DNA of 64,000 nt from Fibrobacter sp. UWB10. GTDB taxonomy: Bacteria; Fibrobacterota; Fibrobacteria; Fibrobacterales; Fibrobacteraceae. The stretch is taken from the NCBI RefSeq assembly GCF_900182935.1, contig NZ_FXUE01000001.1, positions 186,001 to 250,000 on the forward strand, written 5' to 3'. The stretch's first letter is position 1. Every line of letters begins with the position of its first letter. Below, piece by piece: positions 25,941 through 33,723 of this stretch. A program made the position numbers and the translations under genes. The notes beneath the pieces are model-generated. The model searched no databases and was not told the origin of the DNA. It worked only from the letters and a program-made list of their open reading frames with translations.

Positions 25941-26014
25941 GGGACTTTAGCTCAATTGGTTAGAGCAGCGGACTCATAACCCGCGGGTTCCGGGTTCAAG
26001 TCCCGGAGGTCCCA
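25941..26014 (+). tRNA. tRNA with anticodon CAU (elongator Met or Ile2)
   Basis: A 74-nt cloverleaf: acceptor GGGACTT/AGGTCCC, D-stem GCTC/GAGC, anticodon loop CTCATAA with CAT, T-arm CCGGG-TTCAAGT-CCCGG, discriminator A, CCA not encoded. The anticodon stem GCGGA/CCCGC has one A-C mismatch at its loop end. Whether it is elongator methionine tRNA or the lysidine-modified Ile2 species cannot be settled by eye. A terminator follows at once. Confidence 0.93.
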
Positions 26015-26016
26015 CG

Positions 26017-26054
26017 AAAGACGGTTTCTCTTTAAGGAACCGTCTTTCTTTTTT
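26017..26054 (+). terminator. Terminator of tRNA-CAU
   Basis: AAAGACGGTT and AACCGTCTTT form a 10-bp stem with a long loop, followed by CTTTTTT. Confidence 0.85.
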
Positions 26055-26166
26055 CTGCAACCTCAAGTGGTAGTTCGCCTTTTTCTAAATTTTAATCAGT
26101 CAACATACTCTACCGGGATCGCCATCCCGATGGATTAACTCTCAACAAATGAGGAACAAACAAAAA

Positions 26167-27441
26167 ATGGCAAGAGCATTGATTATCGGTTGTGGCGCCG
26201 TTGCCACAGTTGCTATCAAGAAGTGCTGCACCTGCAGCGAAGTTTTTAGCGAAATCTGTATCGCAAGCCGCCACCGCGAAAACTGCGAAAAGCTGGCCCA
26301 GGAACTCCGCCCGAACACAAAGACAGTCATTACGACTGCAGCCGTTGACGCCGACAAGGCCGAAAATGTCTCTGCTCTGATTAAGGAATATAAGCCGGAC
26401 CTGGTGATGAACATCGCTCTCCCCTACCAGGATCTCGCCATCATGGACGCCTGCCTGGAATGCGGCGTGAACTACATGGATACGGCTAACTACGAACCCG
26501 AAAACATCGACGATCCGGAATGGCGCAAGGTCTATGACAAGCGCTGCAAGGAACAGGGTTTCAGCGCCTACTTCGACTATAGCTGGCAGTGGGCATACAA
26601 AGAAAAGTTTGAAAAGGCCGGTCTCACGGCTTTGCTCGGTTCGGGCTTTGACCCGGGTGTTTCCCAGGCATACTGCGCCTATGCCCTCAAGCACCAGTTC
26701 GACACCATCGAAGAAATCGACATTCTCGACTGCAACGGTGGCGATCATGGTTACAAGTTCGCAACCAACTTCAACCCCGAAATCAACCTCCGCGAAGTGT
26801 CTGCCCCGGGTAGCTACTGGGACACCGATGCCAACGGCAAGGGCCACTGGGTTGAAATTCCGGCCATGAGCATCAAGCGTGAATACAACTTTGACGAAGT
26901 CGGCATGAAGGACATGTACCTGTTGCACCACGAAGAAATCGAATCGCTCGCCCAGAACATCCCAGGCGTGAAGCGCATCCGCTTCTTCATGACTTTCGGC
27001 CAGAGCTACCTCGACCACATGCGTTGCCTCGAAGACGTGGGCATGCTCTCTACTCAGCCCATCAAGTTCCAGGGTCAGGACATCGTGCCGATCCAGTTCT
27101 TGAAGGCTCTCCTTCCGGACCCGGCAAGCCTCGGCCCCCGCACCAAGGGTAAGACCAACATCGGTTGCATTTTCAAGGGCAAGAAAGACGGCAAGGACAA
27201 GACGTACTATTTGTACAACGTATGCGACCACCAGGAATGCTACAAGGAACTCGGCAGCCAGGCTATCGCCTACACGACTGGCGTTCCGGCCATGTGCGGT
27301 GCCATGATGGTGCTTACGGGCAAGTGGAACAAGCCGGGTGTGCATACCGTCGAAGAATTCGACCCGGATCCGTTCATGGATGCCCTCACTAAGTACGGCC
27401 TCCCCTGGAAGGAAAACTTCAATCCCGTCCTCGTTGACTAG
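26167..27441 (+). CDS. Carboxynorspermidine dehydrogenase (saccharopine dehydrogenase family)
   Basis: A 424-residue enzyme with an N-terminal Rossmann fold (ARALIIGCGAVATVAIKKC). It shows the CASDH/Lys1-like pattern VMNIALPYQDLAIMDACLECGVNYMDTANYE, FDYSWQW and GLTALLGSGFDPGVSQAY. CASDH reductively condenses aspartate semialdehyde with putrescine or diaminopropane to form carboxy(nor)spermidine. It sits 11 bases before speA, which makes agmatine for putrescine, so a carboxyspermidine route to spermidine is likely. The ATG at 26167 is preferred because GAGGA lies 11 nt ahead; an ATG at 26149 has no ribosome-binding site. The partner decarboxylase is not in this window. Confidence 0.88.
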   Translation: MARALIIGCGAVATVAIKKCCTCSEVFSEICIASRHRENCEKLAQELRPNTKTVITTAAVDADKAENVSALIKEYKPDLVMNIALPYQDLAIMDACLECGVNYMDTANYEPENIDDPEWRKVYDKRCKEQGFSAYFDYSWQWAYKEKFEKAGLTALLGSGFDPGVSQAYCAYALKHQFDTIEEIDILDCNGGDHGYKFATNFNPEINLREVSAPGSYWDTDANGKGHWVEIPAMSIKREYNFDEVGMKDMYLLHHEEIESLAQNIPGVKRIRFFMTFGQSYLDHMRCLEDVGMLSTQPIKFQGQDIVPIQFLKALLPDPASLGPRTKGKTNIGCIFKGKKDGKDKTYYLYNVCDHQECYKELGSQAIAYTTGVPAMCGAMMVLTGKWNKPGVHTVEEFDPDPFMDALTKYGLPWKENFNPVLVD

Positions 27442-27452
27442 AGAAACCTGAA

Positions 27453-29351
27453 ATGAAAAAATGGCGCATTGACGATTCCCGCGACTTGTACAACGTCAAG
27501 GGTTGGGGCGTAAACTTTTTCGACATCAACGAAAAAGGTCACGCAACCGTTCACCCGCTCAAAGATGGCGGTCCGGATATCGACCTGTACGAACTCGTGC
27601 AGGAACTTTCACTTCGTGACGTTTCTACTCCGATGCTGCTTCGTTTCCCAGATATTCTAGACAGCCGTATCGAAAAGATCAACGAATGCTTTAACAAGTC
27701 CCGCAAGGAATACGGCTTTAACGGTAGCTACTACAGCATTTTCCCGATTAAGGTGAACCAGCAGCGTGCCGTGCTCGAAGAAGTCGTGAGTCACGGTAAA
27801 AAGTTCAACATCGGTCTCGAAGCCGGCTCCAAGCCGGAACTGCATGCAGTACTTGCGAACATGGACAATCCGGATTCGCTGATTATCTGCAACGGCTACA
27901 AAGACGAAGACTTTATTGAACTCGCTCTCCTTGCTCAAAAGATGGGCAAGAAGATTTTCATCGTCGTCGAAAAGATGAACGAGCTCCACTTGGTCGTGGA
28001 ACTTTCCCGTCGTATCGGCGTACGTCCGAATATCGGCATTCGCATCAAGCTTGCAAGCTCCGGTAGCGGCAAGTGGGAAGAATCTGGTGGATACCACAGC
28101 AAGTTCGGTCTGAACAGTTCTGAATTGTTGGAAGCCCTTGACTACATCAAGGAAGAGAAGATGGAAGACTGCATGAAGCTCATCCACTTCCATTTGGGTA
28201 GCCAGATTACCAACATTCGCCATATCAAGAGCGGCCTGCGCGAAGTTTCGCAGTTCTACGTGCAAATTAAGAAGATGGGCATGGGCCTTGAATTCGTGGA
28301 CGTAGGTGGCGGTCTCGGCGTCGATTACGACGGCACCCGCAGTTCCAACGCAAGCTCGGTGAACTACTCCATTCAGGAATACGCAAACGACGTGGTTTAC
28401 GCCATGTTCGAAGCCTGCGAAAACGGCGGCGTCGCTCACCCGAACATCATCGCAGAATCTGGCCGTGCACTCGCTGCGCACCATTCCATCTTGGTGTTCA
28501 ACGTGCTTGAAACTGCTGGTCAGGCTTTCTTCGACGAAAACATTCACGAAATTGACGAAAACGCTCCTGATGCACTGAAGGATCTTTACGGCATTTACAA
28601 GGGACTCACCCCGAAGAACTTGCTGGAAAGTTGGCATGATGCCATTCAGTTAAACGACGACGTGCTCAATGGTTTCAAGGTTGGCGATTACGATTTGCCG
28701 ACCCGCGCCATGTGCGAACGCCTGTTCTGGAGCATCGTGCGCAAGGTGGACCTGCTCGCAAAAGACCTGCGTCATCCGCCTTACGAACTTAGCGAACTTC
28801 CGCGTCTTTTGGCCCAGAAGTATTTCTGCAACTTCAGTTTGTTCCAGAGCCTGCCGGACAGCTGGGGCGTGGACCAAGTTTTCCCGCTCATGCCGATTCA
28901 GCGTCTGAACGAAGAACCGACTGTCGAAACCACCATTCAAGATGTCACTTGCGACTCTGACGGTAAAATCGACATGTTCGTGCGCGGAGGCGATGTAAGT
29001 CGCACTCTCCCGCTGCATGAACTCAAGAAGGGCGAACCGTATTACATTGCGGTTTATCTCGTGGGTGCTTACCAGGAAATCCTCGGTGACCTGCACAACC
29101 TCTTTGGCGATACCAACGCAGTCCATATCGTTTGCAACGACAAGGGCGGCTACGAAATCGACAAGGTGATTGACGGTGAATCCGTGGAAGACGTGCTCGA
29201 CTACGTGAACTTCAGCGACAAGGCTCTCGTACGCACCATGGAAAACTGGGTATCTCGCTCCGTGAAGGAAGGAAAGATCAGCCTGCAAGAAGGCAAGGAA
29301 TTCTTGAACATCTACCGTGGCGGCCTGTACGGTTACACGTACTTGGAATAA
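27453..29351 (+). CDS. speA: Biosynthetic arginine decarboxylase
   Basis: A 632-residue PLP-dependent enzyme of alanine-racemase fold III that converts arginine to agmatine. It starts WRIDDSRDLYNVKGWG and has the PLP-lysine segment IFPIKVNQQ, the GLEAGSKPEL motif, HFHLGSQ, and VGGGLGVDYDG as in SpeA. Length is typical. It follows the carboxynorspermidine dehydrogenase gene in what looks like a two-gene polyamine operon closed by a strong terminator. Agmatine would then be turned into putrescine by enzymes elsewhere. Confidence 0.95.
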   Translation: MKKWRIDDSRDLYNVKGWGVNFFDINEKGHATVHPLKDGGPDIDLYELVQELSLRDVSTPMLLRFPDILDSRIEKINECFNKSRKEYGFNGSYYSIFPIKVNQQRAVLEEVVSHGKKFNIGLEAGSKPELHAVLANMDNPDSLIICNGYKDEDFIELALLAQKMGKKIFIVVEKMNELHLVVELSRRIGVRPNIGIRIKLASSGSGKWEESGGYHSKFGLNSSELLEALDYIKEEKMEDCMKLIHFHLGSQITNIRHIKSGLREVSQFYVQIKKMGMGLEFVDVGGGLGVDYDGTRSSNASSVNYSIQEYANDVVYAMFEACENGGVAHPNIIAESGRALAAHHSILVFNVLETAGQAFFDENIHEIDENAPDALKDLYGIYKGLTPKNLLESWHDAIQLNDDVLNGFKVGDYDLPTRAMCERLFWSIVRKVDLLAKDLRHPPYELSELPRLLAQKYFCNFSLFQSLPDSWGVDQVFPLMPIQRLNEEPTVETTIQDVTCDSDGKIDMFVRGGDVSRTLPLHELKKGEPYYIAVYLVGAYQEILGDLHNLFGDTNAVHIVCNDKGGYEIDKVIDGESVEDVLDYVNFSDKALVRTMENWVSRSVKEGKISLQEGKEFLNIYRGGLYGYTYLE

Positions 29352-29375
29352 TTACCCCAAACAAAGGCTATAAAA

Positions 29376-29404
29376 AACGCTGCCAAATTGGCAGCGTTTT
29401 TTTT
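29376..29404 (+). terminator. Terminator of the polyamine operon
   Basis: AACGCTGCCA/TTGGCAGCGTT hairpin with a two-base loop and an eight-base T-tract. Confidence 0.93.
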
Positions 29405-29418
29405 GAGTACACTAAAAA

Positions 29419-29793
29419 TTATAGCCCTTTCGGATTAGCGCCATACGAATTCGATCCAGGCTGACTATCCGTGCACATAAGAACTAAGAACCAAATTGCA
29501 CCTGCAATAGGAATCATATTAATAAGAATAAACCAGCCGCTCTTCCCTATGTCATGCAATCTACGGACACTTACAGTCCACATAGGAAGCAAGGTTCCTA
29601 AAACGTACAAAACAACCAAAGCCGAACCGGCCGTGATCACAGTATCGTTTTGCATAGAAGCGCCAACAAAAATAATACCATATATCAAAAAGTAGAAGAT
29701 GGTATAAAAGAGATAGAACATCCAGTATTCTGTTCTTGTCGCTCTACCGCTGAAATTTGCGTAATTTTCAAAACCTTTGACAAAGTATTTCAT
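29419..29793 (-). CDS. DUF805 family membrane protein
   Basis: A 124-residue inner-membrane protein. The N-terminal YFVKGFENYANFSGRATRTEYW and the later VRRLHDIGKSGWF are the DUF805 signatures; four hydrophobic segments are visible. The family has no settled role. The ATG at 29793 follows GGAGAAATG; upstream in-frame codons are not conserved. It stands alone between a convergent operon and a divergent nudC. Base composition is a little richer in A+T than the surroundings. Confidence 0.85.
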   Translation of the reverse strand: MKYFVKGFENYANFSGRATRTEYWMFYLFYTIFYFLIYGIIFVGASMQNDTVITAGSALVVLYVLGTLLPMWTVSVRRLHDIGKSGWFILINMIPIAGAIWFLVLMCTDSQPGSNSYGANPKGL

Positions 29794-29962
29794 GTCATTT
29801 CTCCTTCTTGTAGTTATGATATTATATGTAATCAATTTTTCCGACTGTAGAACCAAAATAATTGTAAATTCAACTTTACTAGCATTTAGAGCATTCTCTT
29901 TATAACATCTATATTTACTTCAATTACTATCTTTTCCGCAAAAATTAAAATCCGCACAGACC

Positions 29963-30820
29963 ATGATTCACGAAATCGCACCGCATAAATTCAACAATGA
30001 ATTCAAGGTCGCAGACCCCAAGGCCACCGACTTTGCCATTCGCTATAACGGTTCCAAGACGCTCCTCAAAAAAGAGGGCGAAAGCTACGTTATCCCGCAA
30101 GTCGGAGAACTTCTTGCGCTTGAAGGCAAAACACTTGCCGACTTCGAAGGCCATTACCTTTTTAGCATCGACGACACAGCCTTCTTCTTAGACGACAGCA
30201 AGGCAACCGTCGAAGCAGAAACTCCTGCCGGTTACGAATACATGGGCAACCGAACCTTCCGCGGCATGAATCCTGTGGAACGCATGGGAGGCGCCACTGC
30301 CGCTCACATCGCTCATTGGGAATCGCTGAACAAGTTCTGCGGGCGTTGCGGGAACGTGACCATTCGTGGTGACCACGAGCGTTCCATCATTTGTCCCAAG
30401 TGCGGCAATGTCGTTTACCCGAGAATCTCGCCTGTCGTGATTGTGGCTGTCCGTAACGGAGACAAACTCCTGATGGCACACAACATCGACAATCCGAACC
30501 CAAGACTCTTCTTGATTTCTGGCTTTGTCGAAGTCGGTGAAAGTTTGGAACAGGCTGTCAAGCGCGAAGTCTTAGAAGAAGCGGGTCTCCGCGTGAAAAA
30601 CATCCGCTACTTCAGTTCGCAGCCGTGGGCTTTCAGCGATTCACTCATCGCAGGCTTTACCGCCGAACTCGATGGCGACGACACCATCCACATGCAAAAG
30701 GAAGAACTTTCCGAAGCCCTGTGGGTCAAGCGCGAAGACATTCCCGAATACGAAACCGATGTCAGCATCAGCTGCTGCCTCATCGAGAATTTCCGCCGCG
30801 GATTTACAATTAACGACTAA
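29963..30820 (+). CDS. nudC: NAD(+)/NADH diphosphatase NudC
   Basis: A 285-residue Nudix hydrolase that cleaves NAD(H) and can remove NAD caps from RNA. It has a zinc ribbon CGRCG...CPKCG, the Nudix box GFVEVGESLEQAVKREVLEEAG and the NudC-specific SQPWAFSDSLIAGF array just after it. Length is typical. The upstream about 110 residues form the usual N-terminal domain. It converges with sfsA. Confidence 0.93.
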   Translation: MIHEIAPHKFNNEFKVADPKATDFAIRYNGSKTLLKKEGESYVIPQVGELLALEGKTLADFEGHYLFSIDDTAFFLDDSKATVEAETPAGYEYMGNRTFRGMNPVERMGGATAAHIAHWESLNKFCGRCGNVTIRGDHERSIICPKCGNVVYPRISPVVIVAVRNGDKLLMAHNIDNPNPRLFLISGFVEVGESLEQAVKREVLEEAGLRVKNIRYFSSQPWAFSDSLIAGFTAELDGDDTIHMQKEELSEALWVKREDIPEYETDVSISCCLIENFRRGFTIND

Positions 30821-30826
30821 CAGGAA

Positions 30827-31558
30827 CTACAATTCCTGAGCTACAGGCGCTTCGGCAATCAAGGTCCGAGGCGTTACTTTGCAGTCGTAGACAAACACCT
30901 TGACGCCAGCATCCCGCGCCCTGCGCAATGCTTCACCGAATTCAGGCTGAGCCACATCGTAAGGCGAAAAGCAATGACATCCCTTCATCTGAATCAAGAA
31001 CAGAATGCCGCATTCATAGGGCGTTCCATCGTCATCGCAGCATTTTTGTCGCAAGATTTCCGTCAATTCCGTCAGGTGTTTCACCCCTCGTTCCGTAGGA
31101 GCGTCCGGGAAATAGGCATGACCATCGAATTCCAAGGTACAGCCCTTCACCTCGATAAACATCTTGTGTTTCCCAAATTCAATATAAAAGTCGAACCGAG
31201 ATTTTCCGAAGGTGTACTCCGGTTTCACAAATGACAACTTCGGGAACAATTCCTCATGGGCCTGAATCCATTCCCCCGCCACCTTGTTGGGAGCCTGACT
31301 ATCCATATTGACCAGCATAGATTTGATCCGGCCCTTGCGCTTCACTTTCTTTTCAACAGTCACCAAATCGTACGGGGTCTTGCGGGCTGGATTCGTGGAT
31401 TTTTCCAGATACACAGTGCAGCCTGGCACCAACAATTCCTTACAACGGCCAGTGTTCTTAACATGAACAACCGTATCGACGCCATCAATTTCGACATGGG
31501 CAATAAAGCGGTTAGGCCGAGAAAGGAACCGTCCCTTGACGATTTTGGCGTAACGCAT
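30827..31558 (-). CDS. sfsA: Sugar fermentation stimulation protein / DNA-RNA nuclease SfsA
   Basis: A 243-residue protein with the SfsA pattern: KGRFLSRPNRFIAHVEIDG, HVKNTGRCKELLVPG, then the nuclease-like core SRFDFYIE, FIEVKGCTLE and FPDAPTERGVKHL. The E-x-K and D residues resemble PD-(D/E)xK nucleases. The cellular role remains unclear in most species. Two bases separate it from the upstream secreted-protein gene on the same strand, so they are probably cotranscribed. Confidence 0.92.
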   Translation of the reverse strand: MRYAKIVKGRFLSRPNRFIAHVEIDGVDTVVHVKNTGRCKELLVPGCTVYLEKSTNPARKTPYDLVTVEKKVKRKGRIKSMLVNMDSQAPNKVAGEWIQAHEELFPKLSFVKPEYTFGKSRFDFYIEFGKHKMFIEVKGCTLEFDGHAYFPDAPTERGVKHLTELTEILRQKCCDDDGTPYECGILFLIQMKGCHCFSPYDVAQPEFGEALRRARDAGVKVFVYDCKVTPRTLIAEAPVAQEL

Positions 31559-31560
31559 GA

Positions 31561-32118
31561 TTACTTCTTTTCTTTAGCCGCACTAGAATCCGCTTTCGGA
31601 GCAGGTTCCGGCTTCGGAGCAAGCATCACGTAAAGCGTGTCGTGCACAACGACCGTGTCGCGGACATACACCGTATCCGGCTTGCAAGTAGCTACATCAA
31701 CAGCAGCTTCTGCACTTGAAGAAGATTGTGCCGCAGAAGAAACAGCCTGCGAAGAAGAACTTGCGACGCTACTTGAAGAAACCTTCTTCGAAGAAGAAGA
31801 CTTTGCGACAGAAGACGAAGACTTGCCCTTGTTCTTTTCTTCAGCCTCGATTTTCTTCACCAGTTTTTCACGATCTTCGCGCAATTGGCTCAGTTCTTTC
31901 TTGTAACGTTCCTTGTTCATCGGGCGACGTTCGCGAGCATACTTGCCCTCGACACGATTGATTTTTCGATCCAGCTCACGCAGTTCATCATAAAGAGGGC
32001 CATCGCCTTCCACTTCAGAAGTCGGAGTGAAAAATTCCACAAATCTAGTCCACATGGACTTTTCTTCGGCATATCCAACCGAAATAAGCAGCACAAAGCA
32101 CAATGCAAAAACTTTCAT
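31561..32118 (-). CDS. Secreted Ser-rich coiled-coil protein
   Basis: A 185-residue protein with a short signal peptide (MKVFALCFVLLISVGYA). The mature part has a charged coiled-coil segment (YDELRELDRKINRVEGKY, then SQLREDREKLVKKIEAEEK), followed by a Ser-rich low-complexity linker of the kind common in Fibrobacter surface proteins and a conserved-looking VYVRDTVVVHDTLYV near the end. No catalytic motif. The ATG lies 12 nt after TATCAT, so the mRNA may be leaderless. Confidence 0.6.
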   Translation of the reverse strand: MKVFALCFVLLISVGYAEEKSMWTRFVEFFTPTSEVEGDGPLYDELRELDRKINRVEGKYARERRPMNKERYKKELSQLREDREKLVKKIEAEEKNKGKSSSSVAKSSSSKKVSSSSVASSSSQAVSSAAQSSSSAEAAVDVATCKPDTVYVRDTVVVHDTLYVMLAPKPEPAPKADSSAAKEKK

Positions 32119-32124
32119 GCCCTA

Positions 32125-32130
32125 ATGATA
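32125..32130 (-). promoter_or_regulatory. Putative -10 element TATCAT, leaderless spacing
   Basis: On the minus strand it starts 12 nt before the ATG at 32118, matching the spacing seen at several other genes here. Confidence 0.4.
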
Positions 32131-32209
32131 GAAAAATCAAGCCTATAAACACGCCCGAAGAACCCTACCCCTTTACAAACACCGCATTTTTTCTAAATTA
32201 GCAACACTC

Positions 32210-32282
32210 GCGGGAGTAGCTCAGTTGGTAGAGCGCGACCTTCCCAAGGTCGATGTCGAGGGTTCGAAACCCTTTTCCCGCT
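32210..32282 (+). tRNA. tRNA-Gly(CCC)
   Basis: A 73-nt cloverleaf: acceptor GCGGGAG/TTCCCGC, D-stem GCTC/GAGC, anticodon stem CGACC/GGTCG with loop TTCCCAA (anticodon CCC), T-arm GAGGG-TTCGAAA-CCCTT, discriminator T as in bacterial glycine tRNAs. CCA is not encoded. A CTAAATTAG element lies 17 nt upstream. Confidence 0.93.
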
Positions 32283-32290
32283 CTAAAAAA

Positions 32291-32327
32291 CAAACGGACC
32301 AGACTAAAAGTCTGGTCTTTTGTTTTT
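32291..32327 (+). terminator. Terminator of tRNA-Gly
   Basis: GACCAGACT-AAA-AGTCTGGTC, extended by CAAA/TTTG, followed by TTTT. Confidence 0.9.
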
Positions 32328-32328
32328 G

Positions 32329-32500
32329 GCGGGAAGGGTTTCTAAGAACCCTCGAAGAGGGTTCGACTAAATTCTTTTGTGGGCGCAAGCCCGTGAAAAG
32401 AATTTAGGACTTTGAGCGTAGCGATAAGCCCGAAGGGCGGCAAGCCAGCCGCGTAAGCGGGAACTGGCGAAGCCGTCAACCCCTTTTCTTTAGTTATAGT
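32329..32500. repeat. Intergenic hairpin cluster
   Basis: This stretch holds GAACCCTC-GAA-GAGGGTTC (near 32348), and ATTCTTTT...GGGC-GCAA-GCCC...AAAAGAAT (32370-32403), followed by GAGCGTAGCGATAAG and several short GC-rich hairpins. Motifs resemble those in the gaps at 22.9 and 33.6 kb. No gene is visible. Confidence 0.45.
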
Positions 32501-32523
32501 GAGTTAACAAACCCTTTAAAAAT

Positions 32524-33492
32524 CTATAAGTAATAATCCGGCCTTATGCCAAGAGCGCGTTCATCAACCTCAAGTTCATCAGCTGGCACATTGCGGCCAA
32601 CAACGAGCGCTGAATCAAAGCCCGCAACTTTTGCGCCGAGCACATCCGTGCCCAAGGTATCGCCCACCATCAGCACGCGAGAGCCCTCAGGCAAACTCCG
32701 CTTGACCTTCTCCCAAATCGCCGGAAAAGGCTTTCCCAAATAAAATGTCTCGCAGCCAGCGCCACCATTCGTCTCGCACATGGAATCGCGACGCAACCTT
32801 TCACTAAGCGCACCCGAAACAGGTTCGCGCACCGTCACGCCATCGTCACCTGGAATTTTCGGTGCCCACGCATCGGAATTCAGAACCAGGAGCATTGCGC
32901 CAGGGCGCTTCAAAATTTTTACCGCCTGTTCATAAGTTTCAGGTGTATCCTTCGCCGACGAAATCGCCACAATCGGCTCCACAGGTTCACCAGCCGGGGC
33001 CACCGCCTTAATACCGCAACCTTCGAGCACATGCTTGCCCGTTTCGCGACCGATGTAATACACCTCGCGAACTTCACGGCGAACGCCACGACTAGATTCG
33101 ACACTGCGACCGCGCAATTCAGCGCACAAATCCTTCAGCAAGCTTCCCGAAGAAATCGTCTCGGCCTCGCTAAACGCGAAGCCTCGCTTTCCCGCATCTG
33201 CGGCCAACACCGAATCCACATCAGACGCCGCATTCGTAATCAGACGCATCTGCTTTCCTGCGGCGCGCAGCATTGTATACCAATCCAGCGCCCCGTCGTA
33301 AACAAAGCTCCCGCGGTTATAAAGCGTACCGTAACCGTCAAAGCAGAACGCATCGTAACGGTCCAGCAAATCTTCCATGTGCGTGTAACGCGGCGCAGGC
33401 GACTCGCTCCCCGCGCACACACTCGTTCCCACACCCTGCGATTCAATGATTTGCTTATACCGCAGGTAGATTTCTGTTTCTAATCTTTCCAT
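32524..33492 (-). CDS. HAD-IIA (NagD-like) family hydrolase
   Basis: A 322-residue protein with a HAD core: motif I FDGYGTLY at about residues 51-58, motif II LITNAASD, and the C-terminal GKPFPAIW...VGDTLGTDVLGAKVAGF, which matches the HAD-IIA (NagD/phosphoglycolate phosphatase) subgroup. The second Asp of the DxD motif is Tyr, as in haloacid dehalogenases, so phosphatase activity is doubtful. About 38 residues precede the usual N-terminus; an internal ATG at 33378 is the alternative start. It stands alone between repeat-rich gaps. Confidence 0.75.
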   Translation of the reverse strand: MERLETEIYLRYKQIIESQGVGTSVCAGSESPAPRYTHMEDLLDRYDAFCFDGYGTLYNRGSFVYDGALDWYTMLRAAGKQMRLITNAASDVDSVLAADAGKRGFAFSEAETISSGSLLKDLCAELRGRSVESSRGVRREVREVYYIGRETGKHVLEGCGIKAVAPAGEPVEPIVAISSAKDTPETYEQAVKILKRPGAMLLVLNSDAWAPKIPGDDGVTVREPVSGALSERLRRDSMCETNGGAGCETFYLGKPFPAIWEKVKRSLPEGSRVLMVGDTLGTDVLGAKVAGFDSALVVGRNVPADELEVDERALGIRPDYYL

Positions 33493-33508
33493 ACATCCAT
33501 CGGGGTTT

Positions 33509-33525
33509 TAGGGGTCCAACCCCTA
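33509..33525. repeat. Short hairpin TAGGGGT-CCA-ACCCCTA
   Basis: A perfect 7-bp inverted repeat at the edge of the 33.5-33.7 kb intergenic element. It lies just upstream of the HAD gene. Confidence 0.5.
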
Positions 33526-33528
33526 GGG

Positions 33529-33642
33529 GAAAGGGTAGCGAAAGACTCGGTGAAAGCCTAACCGCTAAGTGAACATTCCGGAACGGCCATGTGAGCGTGC
33601 GGTTTAGGCTAAGCCGAGGCTTAAGCGAGGGGACAACAGCCT
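33529..33642. repeat. Intergenic element sharing motifs with 22.9 kb gap
   Basis: GAAAGGGTAGCG (33529) and AAGCGAGGGG (33623) are also found, on the opposite strand, at 23017 and 22870. GCCTAACCG...CGGTTTAGGC (33568-33609) forms an imperfect long stem. No gene is present. Confidence 0.45.
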
Positions 33643-33694
33643 AAGGCGAGCATCGCGACAGACCGCTAGCGGGCTGGCATGATCGAGCCGAGCT
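33643..33694 (+). repeat. Intergenic hairpin element, copy B
   Basis: AAGGCGAGCATCGCGAC is followed by a short hairpin (CCGCTAGCGG) and then GGCATGATCGAGCCGAGC. The same flanks occur on the minus strand at 8479-8527 and, more loosely, at 37691-37739. Confidence 0.6.
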
Positions 33695-33697
33695 GTT

Positions 33698-33711
33698 GGG
33701 ACTTTAGTCCC
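33698..33711. repeat. Small hairpin GGGACT-TT-AGTCCC
   Basis: A perfect 6-bp hairpin right after copy B and 12 bases before the stop of the acidic protein gene; it may end that transcript. Confidence 0.45.
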
Positions 33712-33723
33712 ATACTTTCCCCT

